Shown here: positions 8,028 through 15,390 of the stretch, one piece after another | Layout: each line of letters begins with the position of its first letter | Numbering within the stretch: position 1 is the stretch's first letter | Assembly: GCA_016787415.1 (NCBI GenBank) | Contig: JAEUUT010000262.1 | Span: 1 to 40,440 of the forward strand | Direction of reading: 5' to 3' | Length of the DNA: 40,440 nucleotides | Source: Saprospiraceae bacterium | Lineage (GTDB): Bacteria; Bacteroidota; Bacteroidia; Chitinophagales; Saprospiraceae | Position numbers and translations under genes: made by a program | Notes under the pieces: generated by a model | The model's database searches: none | Told to the model about the DNA's origin: nothing | Seen by the model: the letters and a program-made list of their open reading frames with translations, nothing else

Positions 8028-10094
8028 ATGGAAAATCACGAGCATCATCACCATCCGTCCGAACATCAGGAGCATAAGCCGCCTGCTAATCAGGATACGA
8101 GCCATCATGCACATCATAGTTCAATGGGCAGTAGCCATGGTGACCACGATAAACACGCCGGTCATTCGGTGGAGGGCTTTCGGCAAAAATTCTGGCTCTC
8201 CCTGGCATTGACCGTGCCGATACTGCTGTTGTCCGATATGATTCAGCATTTGCTGGGGTTTCACCTTGATTTTCCCGGACGGAAGTGGGTGTTGTTTGCC
8301 CTGTCTTCTCTTTTGTTTGCCTATGGTAATCAACCTTTTCTGGTTGGAGCGATAACCGAGTTGCGGCACCGCGCACCGGGTATGATGACACTGATTGCAC
8401 TGGCTACCACGGTTGCTTTTGTATATAGTGTAGCCGTCACTTTTGGCCTACCAGGGATGGATTTTTACTGGGAATTGGCTACGCTTATCGTCGTCATGCT
8501 GCTGGGCCACTGGATTGAAATGAAGACTATATCCGGTGCATCACGCGCATTGGAGATGCTGGTTAGCCTGATGCCTGCGGAAGCACATATAGTACAAGAT
8601 GACGGTTCTGTGCAGGATCATCCAGTACAGCACCTGCAACCAGGTAATGTGGTGCTGATCAAAGCGAATGAGAAAATACCGGCAGATGGGGAAGTTGTAG
8701 AAGGCGAAAGTTCTGTGAATGAATCTATGCTGACAGGCGAATCACAGCCTGTTATCAAGACCATAGGTGCCAAAGTCATCGCAGGGGCTGTGAATGGAAA
8801 CAGCACCTTAAAGATTCGCGTAACAAGTGCCGGGCAGGACAGTTATCTGCAAAAAGTGGTACGGATGGTGCAGGAAGCACAATCCGGCAAATCAAAAACA
8901 CAAAACCTGGCCGACCGTGCTGCTCAATGGTTAACCTTCGTTGCTATTGGAGCCGGGGTATTGACGCTTGGGTATTGGCTTTGGGCAGGACAGACAACCG
9001 CTTTCGCACTCGAACGCATGGTGACGGTGATGGTCATCGCCTGTCCACACGCGCTGGGATTGGCCATTCCACTGGTGGTTGCCATTTCTACCGCATTGTC
9101 AGCGCAGCACGGATTACTTATTCGGAATCGGACGGCCTTTGAAAATGCCCGAAACGTGACGGCCATCATTTTCGATAAAACAGGCACACTCACGGAAGGT
9201 GCATTTGGCGTGAACCGCACAGCGTCCGTATCTCCGGAATATAAGGATACGGATGTGCTGCAATTTGCGGCTTCTCTGGAGCAAAATTCAGAACACCCCA
9301 TTGCCCAAGGTATTATCCGATATGCTAAAGAAGAACGTGTCTTTCTACTTGAAGTGATTGAATTTCAATCACTTACGGCCCAGGGTATTCAGGGCAAAAT
9401 CAATAACAAAGAGGTGATGGTAGTGAGCCCCAATTACCTGAAAAGCAAGGGTATCGCTTTACCAAAGGCGGCGCAAAGCAATGCTGCGGAAACGGTGGTG
9501 TTCGTACTGGTAGGTAGCCAATTGGCGGGTTTCATCGCTTTATCTGATCGACTGCGCAAAACATCTGCCGCTGCGGTCGCTGCTTTTCAGAAAGACGGCG
9601 TAAAAGTGATCATGGCCACCGGCGATAACAAGCAGGTAGCCGATAGCGTACAACGGGAATTAAAGCTGGATGAAGTGTTTGCAGAGGTATTGCCGCATCA
9701 GAAAGTTGAGGTTGTGGAATCTCTGCAAGCTAAGGGTGAATTTGTAGTAATGACAGGCGATGGTGTAAATGATGCCCCTGCTCTGGCAAAAGCCGATGTC
9801 GGCATTGCAGTTGGATCGGGCACCGACGTGGCGGCTGAAACAGCAGACATCATTTTGGTGAACAGTGACCCGCAAGATATTCTGCGGCTCATCCGCTTTG
9901 GCAAGGCAACCTACCGGAAAATGTTGCAAAATCTTTTTTGGGCTACGGCTTATAACCTGATCGCAATTCCCGTAGCAGCAGGCTTGTTCTACCCTAACTT
10001 GATGATTTCACCGGCGTTTGGGGCAGTTTTAATGTCTGTAAGCACTATCGTGGTGGCGCTGAACGCACAGTTATTAAAAAAAGACCTGGTTTAA
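8028..10094 (+). CDS. copB: P1B-3 copper ATPase, CPH type
   Basis: A 688-residue P-type ATPase of the CopB class. Instead of an HMA domain it starts with a His-rich tail of about 48 residues (HEHHHHPSEHQEH and further HH pairs), the usual N-terminus of P1B-3 pumps. Motifs in order: TGESQPVIK actuator loop, CPH (Cys339-Pro-His341 in IACPHALGLAIP), DKTGT (Asp383), SEHPIAQ, GDGVNDAPAL. CPH pumps are associated with Cu2+ or Cu+/Ag+ export, so it complements CopA and fits with the multicopper oxidase just upstream. The gene is intact. The secreted PKD protein follows after 58 bp, so the two may share a transcript. Confidence 0.96.
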   Translation: MENHEHHHHPSEHQEHKPPANQDTSHHAHHSSMGSSHGDHDKHAGHSVEGFRQKFWLSLALTVPILLLSDMIQHLLGFHLDFPGRKWVLFALSSLLFAYGNQPFLVGAITELRHRAPGMMTLIALATTVAFVYSVAVTFGLPGMDFYWELATLIVVMLLGHWIEMKTISGASRALEMLVSLMPAEAHIVQDDGSVQDHPVQHLQPGNVVLIKANEKIPADGEVVEGESSVNESMLTGESQPVIKTIGAKVIAGAVNGNSTLKIRVTSAGQDSYLQKVVRMVQEAQSGKSKTQNLADRAAQWLTFVAIGAGVLTLGYWLWAGQTTAFALERMVTVMVIACPHALGLAIPLVVAISTALSAQHGLLIRNRTAFENARNVTAIIFDKTGTLTEGAFGVNRTASVSPEYKDTDVLQFAASLEQNSEHPIAQGIIRYAKEERVFLLEVIEFQSLTAQGIQGKINNKEVMVVSPNYLKSKGIALPKAAQSNAAETVVFVLVGSQLAGFIALSDRLRKTSAAAVAAFQKDGVKVIMATGDNKQVADSVQRELKLDEVFAEVLPHQKVEVVESLQAKGEFVVMTGDGVNDAPALAKADVGIAVGSGTDVAAETADIILVNSDPQDILRLIRFGKATYRKMLQNLFWATAYNLIAIPVAAGLFYPNLMISPAFGAVLMSVSTIVVALNAQLLKKDLV

Positions 10095-10152
10095 TCAATT
10101 GTTACCAAGGCAATTATACAACCATCTTCCTTTCGTCATCAATGTTTCTCAT

Positions 10153-11619
10153 ATGAACTGGTTATCTACAAATTTTCCCACTCCTTTCAAAGTCGGTTTT
10201 TTACTCTTTTTGCTGGGTGTGCTCTCATCTTTCCAACGGGTAAATGCGCAGCATTGCTTCCCCAGTTTCCATTTCTCCATCCAAGCAAACACAGTCACCT
10301 TCGCGGATCAATCCACAGCTGATGGGGACATCACGGCATATAGTTGGGACTTTGGCGACGGCAGCACTTCGACCGAACAAAACCCATCCCATGCTTACTC
10401 AACACCCGGCACATACAATGTCTGTCTGACGATTACTGCGCACGATCCCAATTGCAGTGAAACATACTGCCATCACGTCGTAGTGGTCCATCCGCCAGCG
10501 AATGTTTGCCATGCCGCCTTTGTTGCCCATCAACCTGATCCGGCACATACAATTATCGTTTTTTCGGATCAGTCTACCAGTGACGGGAACATTGGGTCTT
10601 GGGTCTGGGATTTCGGAGACGGCAATACCTCTACCGAACAGAGCCCCTCACACACCTACGCTGAGCCGGGCACCTACCAAGTCTGCCTGACCATTACCGA
10701 TGCTAACGGGGACTGTACCAGTCACGTGTGCCACCAAGTCGTGGTGCATCATCCGCCTTCTGATGTCTGCCATGCCGCCTTTGCGGCGCATCAAACTGAC
10801 CCGGCACAAACAACTATTGTTTTCACAGACCAGTCTACCAGCGACGGAACCATTGGCTCCTGGACCTGGGATTTCGGCGATGGGAATACCTCAACAGAGC
10901 AAAATCCATCATATACCTACAGTGAGCCAGGCACCTATCAGGTGTGCCTTACCGTCACTGCTGCGAATGGCTGTACCAGTCACGTGTGTCACCAAATTGT
11001 GGTCCATCATCCGCCAGCAGTTGATTGTCAAGCCGCATTTACCGTACATTATAGTGCCGGCAATCTCAATATCCAGTTTACGAACAATTCTGCCAACACG
11101 ACTGACCACACCGTTTATAGTTGGGAATTTGGCGACGGCACTACCTCCAACGAAGAAAATCCGCTGCATACTTATGCTCATTCGGGCCACTACATAGTTT
11201 GCCTGTTCATTCAGGATACAATAACGGGATGTTCAGCCCATGTCTGCCACATCATCAATGTACATCACGGTGGCATACATCATTACCACCCCCATCATAC
11301 TCATCTCGAAGCGAAAGCAAATTTGACAAGCAAACCCCGTGCGGATTCTTCCGTGCCTTTATCGGTGGAAGTAATAAATTACCCTAACCCATTCGTGGGT
11401 TCCACTACAATTGTTTATACAATCCCAGTAGAGTCAGCAGTAAAATTTGAGGTATATAGTGTGACGGGTGTGCTGGTGGCCGATTTGGAGCAAAGCCATA
11501 AACTGGCAGGAGAATATAGCGAAACATTAACCGTTGGAGACCTTCAGCCAGGTCTGTACCTGTTGAAAATGACATTGGACGAAACACAACATGTGCGACC
11601 GATCATATTATTGCGTTGA
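10153..11619 (+). CDS. T9SS-secreted PKD-repeat protein with Cys/His linkers
   Basis: A 488-residue secreted protein. The ATG at 10153 leads into a signal peptide (FLLFLLGVLSSF, cleavage near VNAQ). Four PKD-type domains follow at about residues 35-115, 117-202, 203-288 and 290-375, each with the WDFGDG or WEFGDG motif and PGTYQVCLTIT-like ends. A T9SS sorting domain occupies about 405-488 (INYPNPF, YSVTGVLVADL, GLYLLKM). Unusually, the domain joints are full of Cys and His: CHHVVVVHPPANVCHAAF, HVCHQVVVHHPPSDVCH, HVCHQIVVHHPPAVDC, and the last ends in HHGGIHHYHPHHTH. With copB 58 bp upstream, a surface copper-binding role is a reasonable inference. PKD domains alone would suggest adhesion or polysaccharide binding. 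Confidence 0.88.
   Translation: MNWLSTNFPTPFKVGFLLFLLGVLSSFQRVNAQHCFPSFHFSIQANTVTFADQSTADGDITAYSWDFGDGSTSTEQNPSHAYSTPGTYNVCLTITAHDPNCSETYCHHVVVVHPPANVCHAAFVAHQPDPAHTIIVFSDQSTSDGNIGSWVWDFGDGNTSTEQSPSHTYAEPGTYQVCLTITDANGDCTSHVCHQVVVHHPPSDVCHAAFAAHQTDPAQTTIVFTDQSTSDGTIGSWTWDFGDGNTSTEQNPSYTYSEPGTYQVCLTVTAANGCTSHVCHQIVVHHPPAVDCQAAFTVHYSAGNLNIQFTNNSANTTDHTVYSWEFGDGTTSNEENPLHTYAHSGHYIVCLFIQDTITGCSAHVCHIINVHHGGIHHYHPHHTHLEAKANLTSKPRADSSVPLSVEVINYPNPFVGSTTIVYTIPVESAVKFEVYSVTGVLVADLEQSHKLAGEYSETLTVGDLQPGLYLLKMTLDETQHVRPIILLR
10498..11016 (+). repeat. Tandem PKD-coding repeat units
   Basis: Two consecutive units (10498-10758, 261 bp; 10759-11016, 258 bp) are clearly similar at the DNA level, for example the stretches starting GTTTGCCATGCCGCCTTTG and GTCTGCCATGCCGCCTTTG. 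The flanking first and fourth PKD units are more diverged. This indicates a recent internal duplication inside the secreted protein gene. Confidence 0.75.
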
Positions 11620-11820
11620 CAGCGACAATCTTGTTTACCCCGCGTTGGATGCTTATTGCCGGCGCAAGGTTTAATCTGAATCGTCATTTTAAAAAAGTAG
11701 TTTTTTTAGCAGGAAGCGGATGCCGTAAGGTGTCCGCCGATTTCGAAAATTCTTTTCAATGTTCAATACCATGTGGTCAATTGTCTTTAAAATCCTCAAA
11801 TGGTTTATTCCTAAAAAGAA

Positions 11821-12510
11821 ATGCTGTCAATGAGAACTGCAACCGAAAATCGGTACATACCGGCTTTAAGGTTTAGATGGCTCACACGCTGGTATGATAG
11901 CCTGATGGCATGGATATTTCCTGAATCTGACGTTCATCATGCCTTGATCGAGAGTGCCAATATCCGTCCCGGCCAGTTCATTCTTGATTTTGGCACAGGC
12001 ACTGCATCCTTTGCTATTCGGCTCAAACAGCGTCACCCTTTACCCGAGCTCGTAGGCTTGGACGTAGATCCGGATGCCCTGAAAATAGCGCAGCAGAAAA
12101 TAGAAAAAGCCGGGGTTTATTTGGAACTGGTGGAATACGACGGCGAGCAACTTCCTTACCCAGATAACACATTTGACCGTGTAGTTACTTGCCTCGTTTT
12201 ACACCACCTGAATCCCATGCAAAAACGCCGAAGTCTGCGCGAATTGCGCCGGGTATTAAAGGAAAACGGAAGTCTGCACGTGGCAGATTGGGGAAAACCT
12301 TCCAACTATATGATGCGGCTGGCTTTTTACTTTGTGCAATTGCTCGACGGTTTTAAAACTACCAAGGAAAACGTACAGGGACTTTTACCGAAAGTTTTCC
12401 ATGAATCCGGTTTTGCCATGGTGACGGAATCGGGCAAAGTAGACACCGCGCTCGGCACCATGCGAATTTATTCCGTTTTCGGTACAAAAAGCATTGACGT
12501 TCATGGATAA
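11821..12510 (+). CDS. Class I SAM-dependent methyltransferase
   Basis: A 229-residue Methyltransf_11/25-type protein. Motif I is ILDFGTGTASFAIRL, the acidic end of strand 2 is VGLDVDPDALKIAQ, and the later motifs are DNTFDRVVTCLVLHHL and LRELRRVLKENGSLHVADW. The N-terminal segment RYIPALRFRWLTRWYDSLMAW is characteristic of a group of small methyltransferases often found in metal-resistance and mobile regions; their substrate is unknown. The ATG at 11821 is preceded by AAAAAGAA; the ATG at 11830 is an alternative start. It overlaps the following glycosylase-like gene by 8 bp, so the two are translationally linked. The 200 bp upstream shows no other gene. Confidence 0.88.
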   Translation: MLSMRTATENRYIPALRFRWLTRWYDSLMAWIFPESDVHHALIESANIRPGQFILDFGTGTASFAIRLKQRHPLPELVGLDVDPDALKIAQQKIEKAGVYLELVEYDGEQLPYPDNTFDRVVTCLVLHHLNPMQKRRSLRELRRVLKENGSLHVADWGKPSNYMMRLAFYFVQLLDGFKTTKENVQGLLPKVFHESGFAMVTESGKVDTALGTMRIYSVFGTKSIDVHG

Positions 12511-13174
12511 ACAGGAGGCATATAAACAGTTGGTTCAAAAACGCAAATCGATTGTATTTCCAACACCTTTGCAAAATCCCTCACAAGTTCGCGAGGGGCA
12601 ATTTGATTCTGAGCAGATAGGACCATGGTCGCTTTGGCAAGGGAATGTGGATGCGGAAATAATGGTAATCGGTCAGGATTGGGGAGACGAAGATTATTTT
12701 TTCAAAAATAAAGGGCGTGATACAGATACGAATCCAACTAATAAGGGCCTGCGAAAACTCTTAAACAGTATCGATCTTGATCCCGGTTTACCATCTGCGC
12801 CGATACCGCAGCCTTTGTTTTTTACCAATGCCATGTTAGGATTGAAATCAGGTGGAATGTCGGCAGGTTTGAAGCATAATTGGTTAAAACATAGTTCCTT
12901 ACAATTGACTGCGCCTTTGATTGAAATCATTCAGCCCAGGCTTTTAGTTACCTTGGGCATTAATGCATACAAGGCAATACGGATAATTTTTCCCTCATTG
13001 CCTTATCTACCGATGAGTGCCTTGTTAAAGTGTCCACCATTTCATTTGCCTGATAAAAAAATTCTATTTGCCATGGCACATTGTGGGGGTTTGGGACTGG
13101 CTAATCGGACGATGGAGGAACAAATGAAAGACTGGCAGAAAATAAAACCCTACCTCCAACATGTGACGTCTTAG
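12503..13174 (+). CDS. Uracil-DNA glycosylase superfamily protein
   Basis: A 223-residue protein with the UDG-superfamily fold pattern: IMVIGQDWGDEDYF as motif A (compare GQDPY/GEAPG of known families), PRLLVTLGINAYKAI as the following strand-helix, and MAHCGGLGLANR in the place of the HPSP-type second motif. The unusual GQDWG and AHCGG motifs mean that activity on uracil cannot be assumed. Start chosen at the ATG at 12503, which overlaps the end of the methyltransferase gene by 8 bp. The pair is embedded in copper genes; a link with metal-induced DNA damage is only speculation. Confidence 0.75.
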   Translation: MDKQEAYKQLVQKRKSIVFPTPLQNPSQVREGQFDSEQIGPWSLWQGNVDAEIMVIGQDWGDEDYFFKNKGRDTDTNPTNKGLRKLLNSIDLDPGLPSAPIPQPLFFTNAMLGLKSGGMSAGLKHNWLKHSSLQLTAPLIEIIQPRLLVTLGINAYKAIRIIFPSLPYLPMSALLKCPPFHLPDKKILFAMAHCGGLGLANRTMEEQMKDWQKIKPYLQHVTS

Positions 13175-13271
13175 TTTCCAGAAAAAATGAGCTGATAAAT
13201 TCATAATGAAGATTAAAAGTCCTTACAAAATCTAACAATAAACCATAAAACCTGTTACTTTTACACCACTT

Positions 13272-13682
13272 ATGAAATTTCGTCTTGCCACTCTGATTTT
13301 TATGCTCAGCCTGTTTGCCACATCGGCAAACCGTGCCTTGGCATGTGGTAATGGGAATGCTCATAAGGAAGCGAAATCGGCGTCGGCAGGAGTCAAAAAA
13401 TCCTGCTGTTCTGAAAATAAGGAAACGGCTTCCTGTTCAAGCGATGCAAAGCATCAGCGTTCAGAAAAAAAATGTCCATGTGACCATGAAAGTGGTGGTT
13501 GTCATTGTTCCAACTGCGGTCTAATCTGTCACGCCGGCGCTTTTTCCGCCATCGAAACCTCACTTCTCTCAGAAACCTCTCTCCTCCACGATTCGGTGCA
13601 GAAAATGGCATTTTATTTTGCCGATCACTTGCCCGAAGCGGTTTACCTACCCATTTGGCAGCCACCTAAACTCGGTGCCTGA
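13272..13682 (+). CDS. Exported Cys/His-rich protein with C-terminal WQPP
   Basis: A 136-residue protein with a signal peptide (FRLATLIFMLSLFATSA, cleavage near RALA). The mature N-terminal half is very rich in Cys, His and Lys: CGNGNAHKEAK, KKSCCSENKETASCSSDAK, KKCPCDHESGGCHCSNCGLI, then CHAG. This is a dense soft-metal-binding pattern. The C-terminal part is a predicted helix followed by YLPIWQPPKLGA. The same end (W-Q/H-P-P) occurs in two other small Cys-rich exported proteins of this window, at 31393-31752 and 35921-36277. It heads the group leading into the RND pump. Function unknown; metal sequestration or sensing is the natural guess. Confidence 0.8.
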   Translation: MKFRLATLIFMLSLFATSANRALACGNGNAHKEAKSASAGVKKSCCSENKETASCSSDAKHQRSEKKCPCDHESGGCHCSNCGLICHAGAFSAIETSLLSETSLLHDSVQKMAFYFADHLPEAVYLPIWQPPKLGA

Positions 13683-13827
13683 TAGGGCGTCAGCCCGACG
13701 TATGTCCATTTTTGCGGTTTAGAAAGTTCGGTACAATTGAGATGCCTTGGCAATTCGTTCCCAAGATATTTCCGACCGTATAATGCTTTCAGGCCAACTT
13801 TTTCCAATCTTTTAATTTCAATATATT

Positions 13828-14856
13828 ATGAAAAATATGCTCATCGCGGGCTTCCTGCTCGCGCTGTCGGTTGTGGTATTTAATGCCTGCAAAAACGACC
13901 ATTCCCAACATAAAACCCAAACCAGTGAAGCCGCAACTCCAGGCACGAAGTACATCTGCCCGATGAACTGTGAAAAAGGCAAAACCTACGATCAACCGGG
14001 TTCTTGCCCCGTGTGCCACATGGACCTGGAACCGATGAAGGCAGAAGTAGAAGCCAACAGAGCGGAATACTTCACTGCGTTCACCTCCAATCCGGCCCAG
14101 CTCGAAGCGGGAAAATCTGGTATGCTGTCTTTCACACCTAAGATAAAAGGCAATGAAAGCGCACCCGTACCACTCGATCTGGTGCATGAGAAAAAAGTAC
14201 ACCTGATCCTCGTGAGCGACGATCTTTCCTGGTTCGATCACATCCACCCGGAATTTTCGGCATCCGGCAGTTACGACATCAAACTGCTGGCTGCCAACGA
14301 AAAATTTGAAAACGGTCGCGGTCATAATGCAACACGTTTCGATGCAGGTGGCAAGTACTGGGCATTTGCAGATTATAAACCCACCGGTGGTTTGAATCAG
14401 GTGAATAAAACCCAACTGGATGTAGCCGGTACACCCAGTAAACCTGTCGCATACAATCAGTCTAAAATGACGGCTTCGGTGGATGGATTTACGCTGACGA
14501 TGGAAGCCGGGCATGGCGGTAGCGGTTTCACGACCGGCAGCCAGCAACATATCCCGGTCACCATCAAACAGGGCGGCAAACCTGTCGATCCTGCTACTTT
14601 CGAGAATTACCTCGGTGAAAAAGCGCACCTCGTACTGGTAGAAGTCGGTTCCAAAGAATTCGTTCACACGCACCCTTCAGCGGAAGGCGGCAAGTTGGAT
14701 ATTCATACCACTTTTGCCAAACCAGGTACTTATCGTGGGTGGTTACAGTTTCAGACGGATGGTAAAGTACATACCGCTGATTTTGTAGTAAAGGTAGCCG
14801 AGGGCCAAGCCAGTGCGGACGGTCATGATGCACATGATGGGCATGGTGGGCATTAA
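13828..14856 (+). CDS. Heavy-metal-binding-domain lipoprotein
   Basis: A 342-residue predicted lipoprotein (lipobox FNAC, Cys21). Residues about 42-72 form the short heavy-metal-binding domain: YICPMNCEKGKTYDQPG, then SCPVCHMDLEPM, the pattern also found at the N-termini of many CusB-type adaptors. The rest contains two repeats of a beta-sandwich-like segment with HxH pairs (SWFDHIHPEFSA; FVHTHPSAEGGKLD), each followed by GxYxxW/F-type strands. The tail is His-rich (DGHDAHDGHGGH). It is probably a periplasmic copper/silver carrier delivering to the RND pump encoded 535 bp downstream. Family is clear; partner is inferred. Confidence 0.9.
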   Translation: MKNMLIAGFLLALSVVVFNACKNDHSQHKTQTSEAATPGTKYICPMNCEKGKTYDQPGSCPVCHMDLEPMKAEVEANRAEYFTAFTSNPAQLEAGKSGMLSFTPKIKGNESAPVPLDLVHEKKVHLILVSDDLSWFDHIHPEFSASGSYDIKLLAANEKFENGRGHNATRFDAGGKYWAFADYKPTGGLNQVNKTQLDVAGTPSKPVAYNQSKMTASVDGFTLTMEAGHGGSGFTTGSQQHIPVTIKQGGKPVDPATFENYLGEKAHLVLVEVGSKEFVHTHPSAEGGKLDIHTTFAKPGTYRGWLQFQTDGKVHTADFVVKVAEGQASADGHDAHDGHGGH

Positions 14857-14915
14857 TTGTTGCCTTTTACCGCGAGTTAAAACTTTTTTCTCCCACCCTT
14901 TAATTTTGAAAAAAC

Positions 14916-15302
14916 ATGAAAATCCTGATTTTCATTTGCATAGCAATTTTTGTTGCACCCTACGGATACGCTCAACAACCTGCTAATAAAAGTGCTGTGA
15001 CAGGTAGTACGGTAACTACGGTTGCGAATTCCCAAACCGCTCACTTTCAGGTATGGGGCAATTGTGGAATGTGCAAAAAGACCATTGAAAAAGCAGCCAA
15101 AAGCGTGAACGGGGTACAAACTGCCAATTGGAATATGGACACCCACGAGTTCACCGTCGTATTTGATAATACAGAAACTGACGTTGAAAAAGTCCATAAA
15201 GCCATAGCACTCGCCGGATACGATACCGATCTGGTAAAGAGTGATGACGAGGCATATTCCAATCTGCCGGGCTGCTGCCAGTATGAGCGGCGCAAAATGT
15301 AA
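14916..15302 (+). CDS. Exported HMA-domain protein
   Basis: A 128-residue protein with a signal peptide (ILIFICIAIFVAPYGYA, cut before QQP). The mature part, about residues 45-112, is an HMA fold with the metal loop WGNCGMCKKTIEKAA (CxxC), then GVQTANWNMDTHEFTVVFDN and the helix VEKVHKAIALAGYDTDL. A second Cys pair lies near the end (LPGCCQYERRKM). An exported chaperone of this type would hand metal over in the periplasm, in contrast to the cytosolic chaperone at 5659-5877. It is placed 88 bp before the RND pump gene, so it probably belongs to that operon. Confidence 0.9.
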   Translation: MKILIFICIAIFVAPYGYAQQPANKSAVTGSTVTTVANSQTAHFQVWGNCGMCKKTIEKAAKSVNGVQTANWNMDTHEFTVVFDNTETDVEKVHKAIALAGYDTDLVKSDDEAYSNLPGCCQYERRKM

Positions 15303-15390
15303 TAGAAGATTTTTTAAGTTGCATCTGGAGAGCTGGGCGTTGCAAGGCAATGTCCAGCACCTCCTTGCTATGCCAAAATAAAAATTATCA

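Noticed and set aside
10498..11016. The PKD repeats as a CRISPR-like or non-coding tandem repeat.
   Set aside because: Units are whole multiples of three, stay in frame and encode PKD domains; they are coding repeats.
11616..11876. A possible 86-residue gene between the PKD protein and the methyltransferase.
   Set aside because: It has no recognisable domain or composition bias and overlaps the methyltransferase start in another frame; no good ribosome-binding site.
13684..13698. GGGCGTCAGCCCGACG after the Cys/His-rich protein as a terminator.
   Set aside because: Only a 4-bp stem and no convincing T-run; too weak.
13789..14673. A long open frame (294 codons) on the minus strand opposite the heavy-metal-binding lipoprotein.
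   Set aside because: The plus-strand gene has a lipoprotein signal and clear metal-binding motifs; the antisense frame has no family pattern and is a by-product of codon usage. Similar long antisense frames opposite the RND pump, the 14.9-15.3 kb HMA gene and the P-type ATPases were discarded for the same reason.
2689..15351. A CAAGGCAAT / CCTTGGCAA-like motif in several copper intergenic regions (near 2690, 7997, 10106, 13745 and 15343), as a shared operator.
   Set aside because: The copies have no constant orientation, symmetry or distance to starts, and the same 9-mer occurs inside the glycosylase-like coding sequence near 12970. About the number expected by chance for so short a motif.
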